64,000 bases of DNA, taken from NCBI RefSeq assembly GCF_900492205.1, contig NZ_UEYQ01000016.1, positions 1 to 64,000 on the forward strand. The letters run 5' to 3'. The stretch's first letter is position 1. The number at the start of each line of letters is the position of its first letter. The translations under genes were made by a program, and so were the position numbers. This stretch comes from Ciceribacter sp. T2.26MG-112.2. Lineage in GTDB: Bacteria > Pseudomonadota > Alphaproteobacteria > Rhizobiales > Rhizobiaceae. The notes beneath the pieces were generated by a model. The model was not told the origin of the DNA. It did not search any database and worked only from the letters and a program-made list of their open reading frames with translations. Of the stretch, positions 18,057-26,656 are shown one piece after another.

Positions 18057-18655
18057 CGGATCAGTTGCTGGCGCTCCTGCCCATCTACGGCCTGCCCCTG
18101 CTCGCTGCCGTCACCGGCTTGAGCTGCCTTGGCCTGCCGCTTCCGGCCTCGATCGTCATGATGCTGATGGGTGCCTTCGCCGCCGCCGGCGACTTCAACC
18201 TGACCGCGGTTTTCTTGACGGCGCTTGGCGCGGCGGTGCTCGGCGACCAGACGGGCTTTGCCATCGGCCGGCTGGGCGGCGCCACCATCGTGTCGCGGTT
18301 GGCAAAAACCCCGGCTCGACAACAGGCACTCGCCAGCGCGCAAGAGCGGATCAACACCCGTGGCGCTGTTGCCGTTTTCCTCACCCGCTGGCTGCTCGCC
18401 CCGCTCGGGCCCTATGTCAACCTGCTCGCCGGAGCCACGGCATTCTCCTGGGCGCGCTTCACCTTCTACGGCGTGGCCGGCGAAGTTTTCTGGGTCGGCG
18501 GCTATACCAGCCTCGGCGTGACCTTCAGCGACAATGTCATGACCATTGCCGAGATCGTCGGCGATCTGAGCGGTTTCCTCGCCGCCGGCGTGATCGCGCT
18601 CTACCTCGGCTGGCGCATCCTCCGCATCCTGCGGTACAAGGAAGGCAAGGCCTAG
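18053..18655 (+). CDS. DedA/SNARE-associated family membrane protein
   Basis: This 200-residue inner-membrane protein of the VTT/DedA superfamily is now associated with undecaprenyl-phosphate or phospholipid flipping. It contains the N-terminal re-entrant region with LPLPASIVMMLMGAFAA, GDQTGFAIGRLGG (the 'GD--G-xIGR-GG' motif), and FLTRWLLAPLGPYVNLLAG, in which the conserved Arg follows 'FLTR'. The start at 18053 overlaps the preceding gene. The exact lipid substrate is unknown. Confidence 0.88.
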   Translation: MTDQLLALLPIYGLPLLAAVTGLSCLGLPLPASIVMMLMGAFAAAGDFNLTAVFLTALGAAVLGDQTGFAIGRLGGATIVSRLAKTPARQQALASAQERINTRGAVAVFLTRWLLAPLGPYVNLLAGATAFSWARFTFYGVAGEVFWVGGYTSLGVTFSDNVMTIAEIVGDLSGFLAAGVIALYLGWRILRILRYKEGKA

Positions 18656-18776
18656 CGGCGCTCGTGAAGCGCCTGGCGCCGCTCCACGACTTGGCGCGCG
18701 TCTGACGGGAGGCTATGGTTGCCGAACTGTCATATGCCGGTGCTATGCCGGAGCGCCCCCGCCATGAGGATGTGCC

Positions 18777-19970
18777 ATGACTGTCTTGTTCTGGATCTGC
18801 GCAATCGCCCTTTGTGTTCATCTGCTCAGCATCCTGATCGTACTGATACGCAAGAAGCGGGCGGAACCCGATGCGACCTGGACCGTCCGCCCGGCCGTCA
18901 CCATTCTCAGGCCCTTGTGCGGGCGCGAAAACAATCTGGCCGAGACGCTTGCCTCGACCTTTCGCCTCGACTGGCCCGACTATGAAGTGGTCTTTTGCGT
19001 CGCGTCAGCCAACGATCCAGCCATCAAGATTGCCCGCGACTGCATGGCAGCGCACCCGGACAGGGCCTCGCGGCTGATGGTCGGCGAGGACGTGTTCAGC
19101 GTCAACCCGAAGATGAACAATCTGATCAAGGGTTGGCGCTCGGCCCAGCATGACTGGATCGTCATTGCCGACAGCAATGTGCTGATGCCGCCCGACTACC
19201 TGCAACGGCTCTTCGTCCGATGGACAACCGGGACCGGTCTGGTTTGCTCGCCGCCGATCGGCGCAGCCCCCCAGGGCTTTGCAGCCGTTCTCGAATGCGC
19301 CTGGTTGAACAGCTTCCAGGCGCGCTGGCAATTGCTGGCGGATGCCATCGGGATCGGCTTTGCCCAAGGCAAAACCATGCTGCTCAATCGTCAGGTCATG
19401 GCGCGCGCCGGCGGTTTCGAGCGCCTCGGCGAGGAAGTGGCCGAAGATGCGGCCGCGACGGACCTCGTAAGAAGCCTCGGCCTCAAGGTGAGGCTGGTGA
19501 CCGAGCCCTTCGACCAGCCGCTCGGCCGGCGCACGCTCATCACCGTGTGGGGGCGGCAGCTGCGCTGGGCCCGCCTGCGCCGCTCGTCCTTCCCGCTCTT
19601 CTTCCTGCCCGAACTTCTCGCCGGCGGCGCGCTGCCGATCCTGACGCTTGCCGGCCTGACCGCGGCCGGCATCTGCTCGCCGCTGACCTTCATGCTCTAC
19701 GTGCTCGCCTGGTATGGTGGCGAGATCCTGCTGACCCGCGCTTTCCATTGGCACATGGGACGCCTGACGCTGCCCGCCATGATCCTTCGCGATCTCGCTT
19801 TGCCAGCCCTCTGGATCACCGCCTGGTTCGGCGATGGCTTCGTCTGGCGCGGCAACCCGATGACCGTCGCCTCGGGCACGCAGGACAGGGCGCCGGCCAC
19901 CGTGCGCATCCGCCGCATCGTCGACAAGACGAAGGAACGCGCCAAGGCGTTTACGGCGCTGCGCCACTGA
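18777..19970 (+). CDS. GT21-type (ceramide glucosyltransferase-like) glycosyltransferase
   Basis: The 397-residue enzyme has an N-terminal membrane helix, a GT-A catalytic domain and 2-3 C-terminal hydrophobic segments. The signature D1,D2,D3,(Q/R)xxRW pattern of GT21 is visible: VVFCVASANDPA, IADSNVLMPPDY, GEEVAEDAAATDL and RQLRWARLRR. Relatives transfer glucose or related sugars to ceramide, or act on hopanoid and diacylglycerol acceptors (HpnI-like). Rhizobia make glycosylated diacylglycerols under phosphate limitation, but the acceptor here is undetermined. The gene stands alone, convergent with the GMC dehydrogenase gene. Confidence 0.85.
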   Translation: MTVLFWICAIALCVHLLSILIVLIRKKRAEPDATWTVRPAVTILRPLCGRENNLAETLASTFRLDWPDYEVVFCVASANDPAIKIARDCMAAHPDRASRLMVGEDVFSVNPKMNNLIKGWRSAQHDWIVIADSNVLMPPDYLQRLFVRWTTGTGLVCSPPIGAAPQGFAAVLECAWLNSFQARWQLLADAIGIGFAQGKTMLLNRQVMARAGGFERLGEEVAEDAAATDLVRSLGLKVRLVTEPFDQPLGRRTLITVWGRQLRWARLRRSSFPLFFLPELLAGGALPILTLAGLTAAGICSPLTFMLYVLAWYGGEILLTRAFHWHMGRLTLPAMILRDLALPALWITAWFGDGFVWRGNPMTVASGTQDRAPATVRIRRIVDKTKERAKAFTALRH

Positions 19971-20092
19971 CCCCGACCGACGCCTGACGAAGACCGCCCC
20001 CTCCGATGGATGAGAACGTCGGGTTCGGCGGTCAACCCATGCGCAACGGGAACGGTGTCTTCGCACCGCCCCCGCCCGCAGGGAGGTTTCCG

Positions 20093-21664
20093 TCAGATCG
20101 AACCGGCGCCCATCTGTTCGGCGATGTAGTCTGCTTGCCGGATCGCCAGCGTCACGATGGTGAGCGTCGGGTTCTCCGCGGCCCCGGTGGTGAACTGGCT
20201 GCCGTCGGAGACGAACAGGTTCTTGATGTCGTGCGTCTGGCCATGCTTGTTGACCACGCCGTCCTGCGCCTTCTCGCTCATGCGATTGGTGCCGAGATTG
20301 TGGGTCGACGGATAGGGCGGCGTCGGGAAGGCGCGGGTTGCCCCCACAGCCTCGTAGAGCTTGACGCCCTGGCTGTAGGCGTGATTGCGCATGGCCTCGT
20401 CGTTCGGGTGGTCGGTGAACCACACATCCGGGATCGGCATGCCGTATTTGTCTTTCAGCTCGCCATGCAGCTTAACCGCATTCTGCTCCTGCGGCATGTC
20501 CTCGCCGACGATCCAGAGCCCCGCCATGTTGGCATACTGGTCCATGGCCGAGGCAAACGACCGGCCCCAGCCACCCGGATCGAGGAAGGCCGCCATGAAC
20601 GGGATGCCGAGCGCCAGCGTCTCCAATTCGTAGCCGCCGACGAAACCGCGCGACGGATCATGCCTGGCCTCGTCGCGGATGATGCCGGCCATGGTCGTGC
20701 CGCGATAGAAATGCACCGGCTTTTCGAACACCGCATAGACCGAACCTGTCGTATGGCGCATGTAGTTCTTGCCGACCTGACCGGAGGAATTGGCAAGGCC
20801 GTCGGGGAACATCGAAGAGTGCGAGTTGAGCAGCAGGCGCGGGCTTTCGATCGAATTGCCGGCGACGCAGACGATGCGCGCCTTCTGGCTCTTCATGTTG
20901 CCGTCCTTGTCGGCATAGACGACGGCCGTCACCTTGCCCGACTTGTCGTGCTCGATCTTGACGACATGCGAATTCGGTCTGACTTCCAGCTTGCCGGTCG
21001 CCTCGCCCTTGGGAATTTCGGTGTAGAGGGTCGACCACTTGGCGCCCCATTTGCAGCCCTGGAAACAGAAGCCGGTCTGCTGACAGCTGTTGCGGTCGTC
21101 GCGCTGCGCCGAGTTGATCGCCATGTTGCCGGTGTGGCAGTCCTTGTAGCCGAGCTTGTCGGCACCGGCCTTGAGGATCTTGAAATTGTTGTTTCCGGGC
21201 AGTCCTTCGATGCCGTTGGTGCGGGTCACGCCCATCTTGTCCTCGGCCTTGGCGTAGTAGGGCTCGAGATCGGCAAGGGTGATCGGCCAGTCGAGCAGGT
21301 TGGCGCCCTCGACCTTGCCGTAATTGGTCAGCGCCTTGAACTCGTGCTCCTGGAAGCGCAGCGAGGCGCCGGCCCAGTGGGTGGTGGTGCCGCCGACCGC
21401 CTTGACGATCCAGGCCGGCAGGTTGGGGAAATCCTTCGCCACGCGCCAGCCCCCGCCGGTGGTGCGGTTGTCGAGCCAGGCGAGTTGGGCAAAACTGTCC
21501 CATTCGTCGTTGATGAAATCCTCGACCTCGTGCCGGCTGCCGGCTTCGAGAATGACGACGTCGATGCCCTTCTGGGCGAGTTCGTTGCCGAGCGTGCCAC
21601 CGCCCGCACCCGAACCGATGATGACGACCACGCTGTCGTCGTTGAGATCATAAGGCGCTGCCAT
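20093..21664 (-). CDS. GMC-family dehydrogenase, large flavoprotein subunit (gluconate/sorbose dehydrogenase-like)
   Basis: The 523-residue enzyme has the FAD-binding motif VVIIGSGAGGGTLGNELAQK near residues 12-31. The second GMC region includes GGTTTHWAGASLRF, and the C-terminal active-site region has STHNLGTNRM and ENPTLTIVTLAIRQAD. It lacks a signal peptide, so export would depend on its partner. The next gene upstream encodes a twin-arginine gluconate-dehydrogenase subunit 3 protein, which normally carries the flavoprotein to the periplasm. The usual third subunit, a membrane-bound multihaem cytochrome c, is not in the neighbourhood. It oxidises a sugar or polyol; substrate unknown. Confidence 0.88.
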   Translation of the reverse strand: MAAPYDLNDDSVVVIIGSGAGGGTLGNELAQKGIDVVILEAGSRHEVEDFINDEWDSFAQLAWLDNRTTGGGWRVAKDFPNLPAWIVKAVGGTTTHWAGASLRFQEHEFKALTNYGKVEGANLLDWPITLADLEPYYAKAEDKMGVTRTNGIEGLPGNNNFKILKAGADKLGYKDCHTGNMAINSAQRDDRNSCQQTGFCFQGCKWGAKWSTLYTEIPKGEATGKLEVRPNSHVVKIEHDKSGKVTAVVYADKDGNMKSQKARIVCVAGNSIESPRLLLNSHSSMFPDGLANSSGQVGKNYMRHTTGSVYAVFEKPVHFYRGTTMAGIIRDEARHDPSRGFVGGYELETLALGIPFMAAFLDPGGWGRSFASAMDQYANMAGLWIVGEDMPQEQNAVKLHGELKDKYGMPIPDVWFTDHPNDEAMRNHAYSQGVKLYEAVGATRAFPTPPYPSTHNLGTNRMSEKAQDGVVNKHGQTHDIKNLFVSDGSQFTTGAAENPTLTIVTLAIRQADYIAEQMGAGSI

Positions 21665-21765
21665 GATTTCCTCCCAGGAATGTCAATTCGGCATTTTCGG
21701 AATAGGCCGCCGTTCCCATCCGCGATGGGCCTCCTTAGGCGGCTATGCTGTCTCTTGGGCCGGCG

Positions 21766-22299
21766 TCAGAGCCATTCGATGTCGTCGAAGCCGCGCTCGA
21801 TATAACCGCCCTTGGAATAGGACTCGCCCTCGTAGCCGAAGATCGGCCACAGCTCCTTCTGGTTATAGAGGCTGACGACGAGGTCGCCGCGCACCGCCTG
21901 GAAGAAGGGCGTCGTCTCGATATCGCGCAGGATGGCCACCCGGTCGTCCTCCCAGCCGAGGCCGCGATAGCCGCCCGGACCGGCCCGCTTGTCGAGATCG
22001 GCGATGCCATCCTCGATCAGCGTCTTGTGGGCCTCGTCCTTGCCGGCGCGATCGTCCTGGCCCTTGACGGCGATCGCGTAGAAGCGGTCGGCCAGTTGGT
22101 CGTGCGGATAGATGTCGCGGGCGAGCTTGATCAGCGTCGCCATGGTCTCGGGTTTCAGCGCCTTGGCCTCCAGCGCCCAGGCGGCCTGCGGACAGATCAC
22201 CGCCGAGCCGCTGATCACCAGCAGCGCGCCGACGCTGCCGCTGCGCTTGAGCAGGTCGCGGCGGGAAATCCCATTCGATTTTTCGTAAAGCGTAACCAC
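21766..22299 (-). CDS. Gluconate 2-dehydrogenase subunit 3 family protein with Tat signal
   Basis: The 177-residue protein has a twin-arginine signal (SRRDLLKRSGSVGALLVISG, about residues 12-31) directing folded export, and a soluble domain with LARDIYPHDQLADRFYAIAV, typical of the small subunit of membrane GMC dehydrogenases. It is about 100 bases upstream of the GMC gene on the same strand and should escort the flavoprotein through the Tat pore. Confidence 0.87.
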   Translation of the reverse strand: MVTLYEKSNGISRRDLLKRSGSVGALLVISGSAVICPQAAWALEAKALKPETMATLIKLARDIYPHDQLADRFYAIAVKGQDDRAGKDEAHKTLIEDGIADLDKRAGPGGYRGLGWEDDRVAILRDIETTPFFQAVRGDLVVSLYNQKELWPIFGYEGESYSKGGYIERGFDDIEWL

Positions 22300-22443
22300 G
22301 TCAGTCTCCTCCCAGGGTCATGTGGCATGGTCGACGGACCGTTCTCCTGCCGGTCCGTCGTCGGGCGGCGCGGCGGCCGCGCCCTCCCCTTTCAAGAATA
22401 TGCCAAGCTCGCGGAGCCTCCCGTCCCGCGGCGGCTTCCGTCC

Positions 22444-22839
22444 TTACTTGTAGCGCCCGTGGCGCTGCAGAACCTCGATCTTGTAGCCATCGGGGTCGGT
22501 CATGAAGAAGAAGCGGGCAAGCAACGCCCCGTCGCGGTTGAACTCGACGATCTTGCCGGGGTCGAGCCCAAGATCGGTCACCCGTTTGTGCTCGGCATCG
22601 AGGTCGGCGACGCTGACGGCGAGGTGGCCGTAACCGGTGCCCAGATCATAAGCCTCTTCCCGCCCCTTGTTGACGGTCAGTTCGAGCTCGAACTCGCTCT
22701 CTGAATTGCTGAGATAGATCAGCGTGAAGGTGTCGAAATCCAGCCGCTCGGCAATGTCGAGCCCGAAGGCCTTGCTGTAGAAATCGAGCGATCGGGCTTC
22801 TTCCATTACCCGGATCATCGAATGGATCATTTTCGCCAA
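22444..22839 (-). CDS. Glyoxalase I-like VOC-family protein
   Basis: The single VOC protein of 131 residues has two beta-alpha-beta-beta-beta modules. Metal-ligand candidates occur at the expected places of GloA: His6 in MIHSMIRV, Glu in FELELTVN, His in YGHLAVSV, and Glu in the terminal GYKIEVL. It may be a lactoylglutathione lyase, or a sugar-ketone isomerase/dioxygenase serving the GMC dehydrogenase genes downstream on the same strand. The reaction is uncertain. Confidence 0.8.
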   Translation of the reverse strand: MAKMIHSMIRVMEEARSLDFYSKAFGLDIAERLDFDTFTLIYLSNSESEFELELTVNKGREEAYDLGTGYGHLAVSVADLDAEHKRVTDLGLDPGKIVEFNRDGALLARFFFMTDPDGYKIEVLQRHGRYK

Positions 22840-23054
22840 GGGATGCTCCTCGTTTCAGGCAAATCATCGAATGGTCGAAGTTTCCGCCACCGGCGGCAAA
22901 TCGGGTAGCAGCCCGCTACCGCACCGACAATTTTTGCCGGATCGGCAGCTGCCAGGCTGCGGCCCGCGCGAAAAACCGCCACGTTTTGGGAAATTGACCG
23001 GCAAACCATCGGGCCGCATAATGCGTATCAAAAGAAAAGCCGGAGGAGCATGCC

Positions 23055-23363
23055 ATGTGTGAAGTCTTTGCGGGACAGGACCCCGCCCGTTACCGCGCGG
23101 TCAACCGATCGGTGAGGATCGCCGGCCATTCCACCAGCATCCAGATCGAGGCCGCGTTCTGGGACCTGATCGACGAAATTGCAGGCAGCCAGTCGATGTC
23201 GACCTCGCGTTTCCTGTCGACGCTCTATGACGAGGCGCTGGAGATCAACGGCTCCGTGTCCAACTTCGCGTCGCTCCTGCGCACCAGCTGTCTGATCTAT
23301 CTGATGGGCAAGGCACAGCACCCGGAAGCCCATCACGAGTTCCACATCATCGCGGCGGAATGA
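23055..23363 (+). CDS. Ribbon-helix-helix domain protein
   Basis: The 102-residue protein has a core (NRSVRIAGHSTSIQIEAAFW through FLSTLYDEALE) that matches the RHH_4-type ribbon-helix-helix fold: one beta strand for DNA contact and two helices for dimerisation. A C-terminal segment (SNFASLLRTSCLIYLMG) gives a second helix pair. Such proteins are common stand-alone genes in Rhizobiales. It sits beside, and convergent with, hpaR, but a functional link is not shown. Confidence 0.75.
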   Translation: MCEVFAGQDPARYRAVNRSVRIAGHSTSIQIEAAFWDLIDEIAGSQSMSTSRFLSTLYDEALEINGSVSNFASLLRTSCLIYLMGKAQHPEAHHEFHIIAAE

Positions 23364-23405
23364 ACCGAGCCGATTGGCGCGTTTCCCTTTACGACGGATG
23401 AAGGT

Positions 23406-23963
23406 TCATTCGTCTCCGTCGTCGCTTGGCTCGCCCTCGCCTCCGCGAAGCGGCAGCTGAATATTGGCCATCACCGCTTCCAGGTCTTCGAGCAGCTTCT
23501 GCATCTCCCGCATGCGCTCGGCACCGAAGGCACGGGTGATTTCGGCATATATCTCCTCCGAATGGGGAGAAACCTTTTCGATCAGGTCGAGACCGGCCGC
23601 GCTGATGGTAATGCGCGCGCGACGCAGATCGTTCTCGTCGGGATGACGCTCGATCAACTGGCGGGCCTCGAGATCGCGCAGGATGCGCGACAGGCTCGGG
23701 CCGAGCAGGAAGGTGGCGCGGGCAAGCTCGGTCACCTCGATTTCCTTGACGGTCATCAGGGCCCTAAGGATGCGCCACTGCTGCTCGGTCAGGTCATACA
23801 TCCGCAGCGAATTGCGGAAGTGTTTCATCACCGATTCTCGCGCCCTGAGCAGAAGCATCGGCAGGGAGCGGGAGAAATGCCGGAGCCGCACGCGGGGCAC
23901 AGGTCCCCCACTCTCGCGCGGCGGCTCGGCGTTCTCGGACTGATCCGCGGTCTTGTCCGCCAT
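23406..23963 (-). CDS. hpaR: MarR-family repressor of homoprotocatechuate catabolism
   Basis: The 185-residue protein starts at the Met of MADKTADQ (another in-frame Met lies 8 codons upstream). The winged-helix core runs from RSLPMLLLRARESVMKHF through LTEQQWRILRALM, and the DNA-recognition region is ELARATFLLGPSLSRILRDL. These sequences closely resemble HpaR/HpcR of enteric bacteria, which represses the meta-cleavage operon and is released by pathway aromatics. It is the last gene of the hpaFEDGHI operon. Candidate binding palindromes are at 29714, 29797 and 30723. Confidence 0.88.
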   Translation of the reverse strand: MADKTADQSENAEPPRESGGPVPRVRLRHFSRSLPMLLLRARESVMKHFRNSLRMYDLTEQQWRILRALMTVKEIEVTELARATFLLGPSLSRILRDLEARQLIERHPDENDLRRARITISAAGLDLIEKVSPHSEEIYAEITRAFGAERMREMQKLLEDLEAVMANIQLPLRGGEGEPSDDGDE

Positions 23964-23990
23964 TTCCTCTCCCGCTCTAAGGGCCAAGGC

Positions 23991-24761
23991 TCAACCCTTC
24001 TTGACCTCGGCGAGGAGCGTCTGTGCGCCCTTCGCCAGGACCCCGACATCGCTGCCGACGGCGATGAAGCAGGCGCCGGCGTCGCGGGCAAGCCGGATCA
24101 TCGTCGGATCGGTGGTCATGATGCCGGCCGGCTTGCCGAGCAAGACGACCTTGCGGATCAGCGCATCGACTGCCGCCATCACGTCGGGATGACGCGGATT
24201 GCCGGTATGGCCCATATCGGCGGCAAGGTCCGAAGGCCCGATCAGCACCCCATCGACGCCCTCCGTGGTGACGATCGCCTCGGCATTGTCGATGCCAAGC
24301 TGGCTCTCGATCTGCACGATCAGGCAGATCTGCTCGTTGGCGGTTTCGACATAGTCGGCGATCCGGCCGAAATCGGAGGCACGGCCGAGACCTGCCCCCA
24401 TGCCGCGAATGCCCTCCGGGGGGTAACGGCAGGCACGGGCAAGCCGCAGCGCCTCTTCCCCCGTCTCCACCATCGGAATCAGCAGCGACTGCGCGCCGAT
24501 ATCCAGCGCCTGCTTGATCAGCCAGGTTTCACCGACCGGAAGGCGGACCACCGGATGGGCGGCATGACGCGCGACGGCGGCGAGCTGCGCGGCGATCAGC
24601 GGAATGTCGTTCGGCCCGTGCTCGGCATCGATCAGGATCCAGTCGAAACCGGAGCCGGCAGAGACTTCCGCTGCATGCGGGCTCGCCAGCGCGACCCAGA
24701 GACCGTAGAGCGTCTGGCCATCGAGAATGGCCTCCTTGAAGACATTGACCGGTGCGGGCAT
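23991..24761 (-). CDS. hpaI: 4-hydroxy-2-oxoheptanedioate aldolase
   Basis: HpaI cleaves 4-hydroxy-2-oxoheptane-1,7-dioate to pyruvate and succinate semialdehyde, the last step of the pathway. It is a class II aldolase of 256 residues. Expected active-site groups are visible: His in LIDAEHGPND, Arg in PVVRLP, Glu in IVQIESQLGIDN and Asp in IGPSDLAADMGHTG. The first or third codon may be the start; MPAPVNVF fits the family best. It is 12 bases from hpaH upstream. Confidence 0.92.
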   Translation of the reverse strand: MPAPVNVFKEAILDGQTLYGLWVALASPHAAEVSAGSGFDWILIDAEHGPNDIPLIAAQLAAVARHAAHPVVRLPVGETWLIKQALDIGAQSLLIPMVETGEEALRLARACRYPPEGIRGMGAGLGRASDFGRIADYVETANEQICLIVQIESQLGIDNAEAIVTTEGVDGVLIGPSDLAADMGHTGNPRHPDVMAAVDALIRKVVLLGKPAGIMTTDPTMIRLARDAGACFIAVGSDVGVLAKGAQTLLAEVKKG

Positions 24762-24773
24762 GAACATTTCTCC

Positions 24774-25577
24774 TTAGGCAAAATAGCAGCTGACGGTGCC
24801 GTGCGGCCCGAAATCACTGGTGATGGTGTCGCCGTGGCGGGCCTCGATCGGACGGATGAACGACCCGGCCAGTACGACCTGCCCCGCTTCGATCTTTCCG
24901 CCATACTGATGCAGCCGATTGGCAAGCCAGGCAATGCCGCGGGCCGGATGATTGAGCACGCCGGCACCGAGACCGGTTTCTTCCACCTCTGCATTGCGCG
25001 AAACGATCGCGCCCATCCAGCGCATGTCGACCTGATCGGGGCGCATCGCCCGGCCGCCGAGCACGATTCCCGCATTGGCGGCATTGTCGGAAATGGTATC
25101 GACGATGGTGCGCGACTTCATCGTCTCGGGATCGACGCGCAAAATGCGCGTATCGAGGATTTCCAGCGCCGGCGTGACATAGTCGGTGGCGTTCAGCACG
25201 TCGAAGACGGAAACGCCGGGGCCGGACAGATCCTTCTTCATGATAAAGGCGATCTCGGCCTCGATGCGCGGCTGGATGAAGCGATGATCGGGGATCACCG
25301 CGCCGTCGTCGAAACGCATGTCGTCGAGCAACACGCCGGAATCCGGAATGTCGATGTTCAGCGCATACTGCATGGCCTTGGAGGTGAGCCCGATCTTCCA
25401 GCCGATCGAAGTGCGCCCCGCCGCCATCTTCAAGCGAACCCATTCGGCCTGCACGGCATAGGCATCGTCCATCGTCATGCCCGGATAGGCGAGCGACAGG
25501 AGCCCGGTCTGCTTGCGGGTTCTTTCCGCCTCGTCGAGGCTTTTCGCAGCGGCGGCGACCTGTTCAGGCGTCATCAT
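24774..25577 (-). CDS. hpaH: 2-oxohept-3-ene-1,7-dioate hydratase
   Basis: HpaH adds water to 2-oxohept-3-enedioate, giving the aldolase substrate. The protein is 267 residues, as in E. coli HpaH. The start at 25577 (MMTPEQ) is preceded by GAGG at proper distance, whereas a longer in-frame extension overlaps hpaG. Motifs are IGWKIGLTSKAMQ, QPRIEAEIAFIM with the metal-binding Glu residues, and NHPARGIAWLANRL. It is separated from hpaG by two bases. Confidence 0.92.
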   Translation of the reverse strand: MMTPEQVAAAAKSLDEAERTRKQTGLLSLAYPGMTMDDAYAVQAEWVRLKMAAGRTSIGWKIGLTSKAMQYALNIDIPDSGVLLDDMRFDDGAVIPDHRFIQPRIEAEIAFIMKKDLSGPGVSVFDVLNATDYVTPALEILDTRILRVDPETMKSRTIVDTISDNAANAGIVLGGRAMRPDQVDMRWMGAIVSRNAEVEETGLGAGVLNHPARGIAWLANRLHQYGGKIEAGQVVLAGSFIRPIEARHGDTITSDFGPHGTVSCYFA

Positions 25578-25579
25578 CT

Positions 25580-26452
25580 TCAAACCTCGTCTTTGACCGT
25601 GTTGCGCAGGATACCGATACCGTCGGCCTCGACCTCGATCACGTCGCCGGGTTTCAGCCAGATCGGCGGATCGAATCGCGCGCCCGCCCCGGTCGGCGTT
25701 CCGGTGACGATGATATCGCCCGGCACCAGCGTCGTGAACGTCGAAACATAGGCGATGATCTTTCTGAAGGAGAAGATCATGCGGCTGGTGCGATCGCTCT
25801 GGCGCACCTCGCCATTGACCCGCGTCTCGAGCCTGATGTCGGCAATCTGGCTCTCGTCGGTGAAGGGCACGAGCCAGGGACCGATCGAACCGGAACGGTC
25901 GAAATTCTTGCCCTGGGTGACGTTGAACTTGGCATGGCGCACCCAATCGCGGATCGTGCCTTCATTGCACAGCGACAGTGCAGCGATGTGGGACAGTGCA
26001 TCGGCTTCCGCAATGCGCCTACCGCCTTTGCCGATCACGATGACCATCTCGCCCTCATAGTCGAGTTGCTCGCTTTCCGGCGGTCGGATCAGCGGCTGGT
26101 CATGGCCCGTGAACGAGCGCGGGAAGCGGACAAACAGCGACGGGTTCGGCGGCGCCTCCTGGCCGTCCTTGTATTCGGCATTGCGGTCGGGAAAATTGAC
26201 ACCGACACAGATGATCTTTTCCGGCTGCGGGATCGGGATTTCGTAGGTGATCGCGCTGACGGGATCGTCCGGCTTCATCTCCGCCGCCGCCGAGACGAGT
26301 TCACCGAGCGCTCCTGCCTCGATCACTTGCTTCAGCGTCGGCCAGCGGGCACCGAAGCGGGTCGAAAGATCGACGACGCCGTCATCGGTAATGGCACCAT
26401 AGGCGGCACGGCCGTCGATCGTGAAGCTTGCCAGTTTCGTCGTCATTGTCAT
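25580..26452 (-). CDS. hpaG: FAH-domain decarboxylase/isomerase of the homoprotocatechuate pathway (single-domain HpaG)
   Basis: The enzyme class decarboxylates 5-oxopent-3-ene-1,2,5-tricarboxylate and isomerises the product. In enteric HpaG two FAH domains are fused (~430 residues). Here the protein is 290 residues with one FAH domain: CVGVNFPDRNAEYK, DYEGEMVIVIGKGG with the metal-binding Glu, GKNFDRSGSIGPWLV and IIVTGTPTGAGA. One protein must therefore perform both steps, or a second copy lies elsewhere. It sits between hpaH and an inverted-repeat element. Confidence 0.88.
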   Translation of the reverse strand: MTMTTKLASFTIDGRAAYGAITDDGVVDLSTRFGARWPTLKQVIEAGALGELVSAAAEMKPDDPVSAITYEIPIPQPEKIICVGVNFPDRNAEYKDGQEAPPNPSLFVRFPRSFTGHDQPLIRPPESEQLDYEGEMVIVIGKGGRRIAEADALSHIAALSLCNEGTIRDWVRHAKFNVTQGKNFDRSGSIGPWLVPFTDESQIADIRLETRVNGEVRQSDRTSRMIFSFRKIIAYVSTFTTLVPGDIIVTGTPTGAGARFDPPIWLKPGDVIEVEADGIGILRNTVKDEV

Positions 26453-26465
26453 TCCTCTTCAAGAC

Positions 26466-26642
26466 CCCTCCCCGACCCTCCCCACAAGGGGGAGGGAGTC
26501 TGTCGCGCCAGACGCGCCGGCTTCAGTCAGTCGACACCGTCCGTAGTCTTTCGACACCGCCCGTCTGACCAAACCGAGGACCCAACCGGCTTGCCACAAA
26601 CTCGACCCGCCCCCTCCCCCTTGTGGGGAGGGTTGGGGAGGG
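26466..26642. repeat. 177-bp inverted-repeat element inside the hpa operon
   Basis: The left arm (26466-26496) and the reverse complement of the right arm (26612-26642) agree at 30 of 31 positions (CCCTCCCCrACCCTCCCCAC then AAGGGGGAGGG). Each arm is itself palindromic (CCCTCCCC...GGGGGAGGG). The arms flank about 115 bases of non-coding sequence. This resembles the palindromic intergenic elements of Rhizobiaceae. It lies between hpaD and hpaG in the operon and should be transcribed as a large stem. Confidence 0.8.
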
Positions 26643-26656
26643 CTCACGCCACCGTC

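Noticed and set aside
19005-20423. Long open frame opposite the GT21 gene
   Set aside because: It is antisense to a well-supported gene, extends into a second one, and encodes Arg/Gly/Ala-rich sequence without domains, typical of high-GC shadow frames.
23562-25751. 729-codon open frame on the plus strand across hpaR-hpaG
   Set aside because: It runs antisense through four genes with clear catalytic motifs; the composition is His/Arg/Asp-rich and domain-free.
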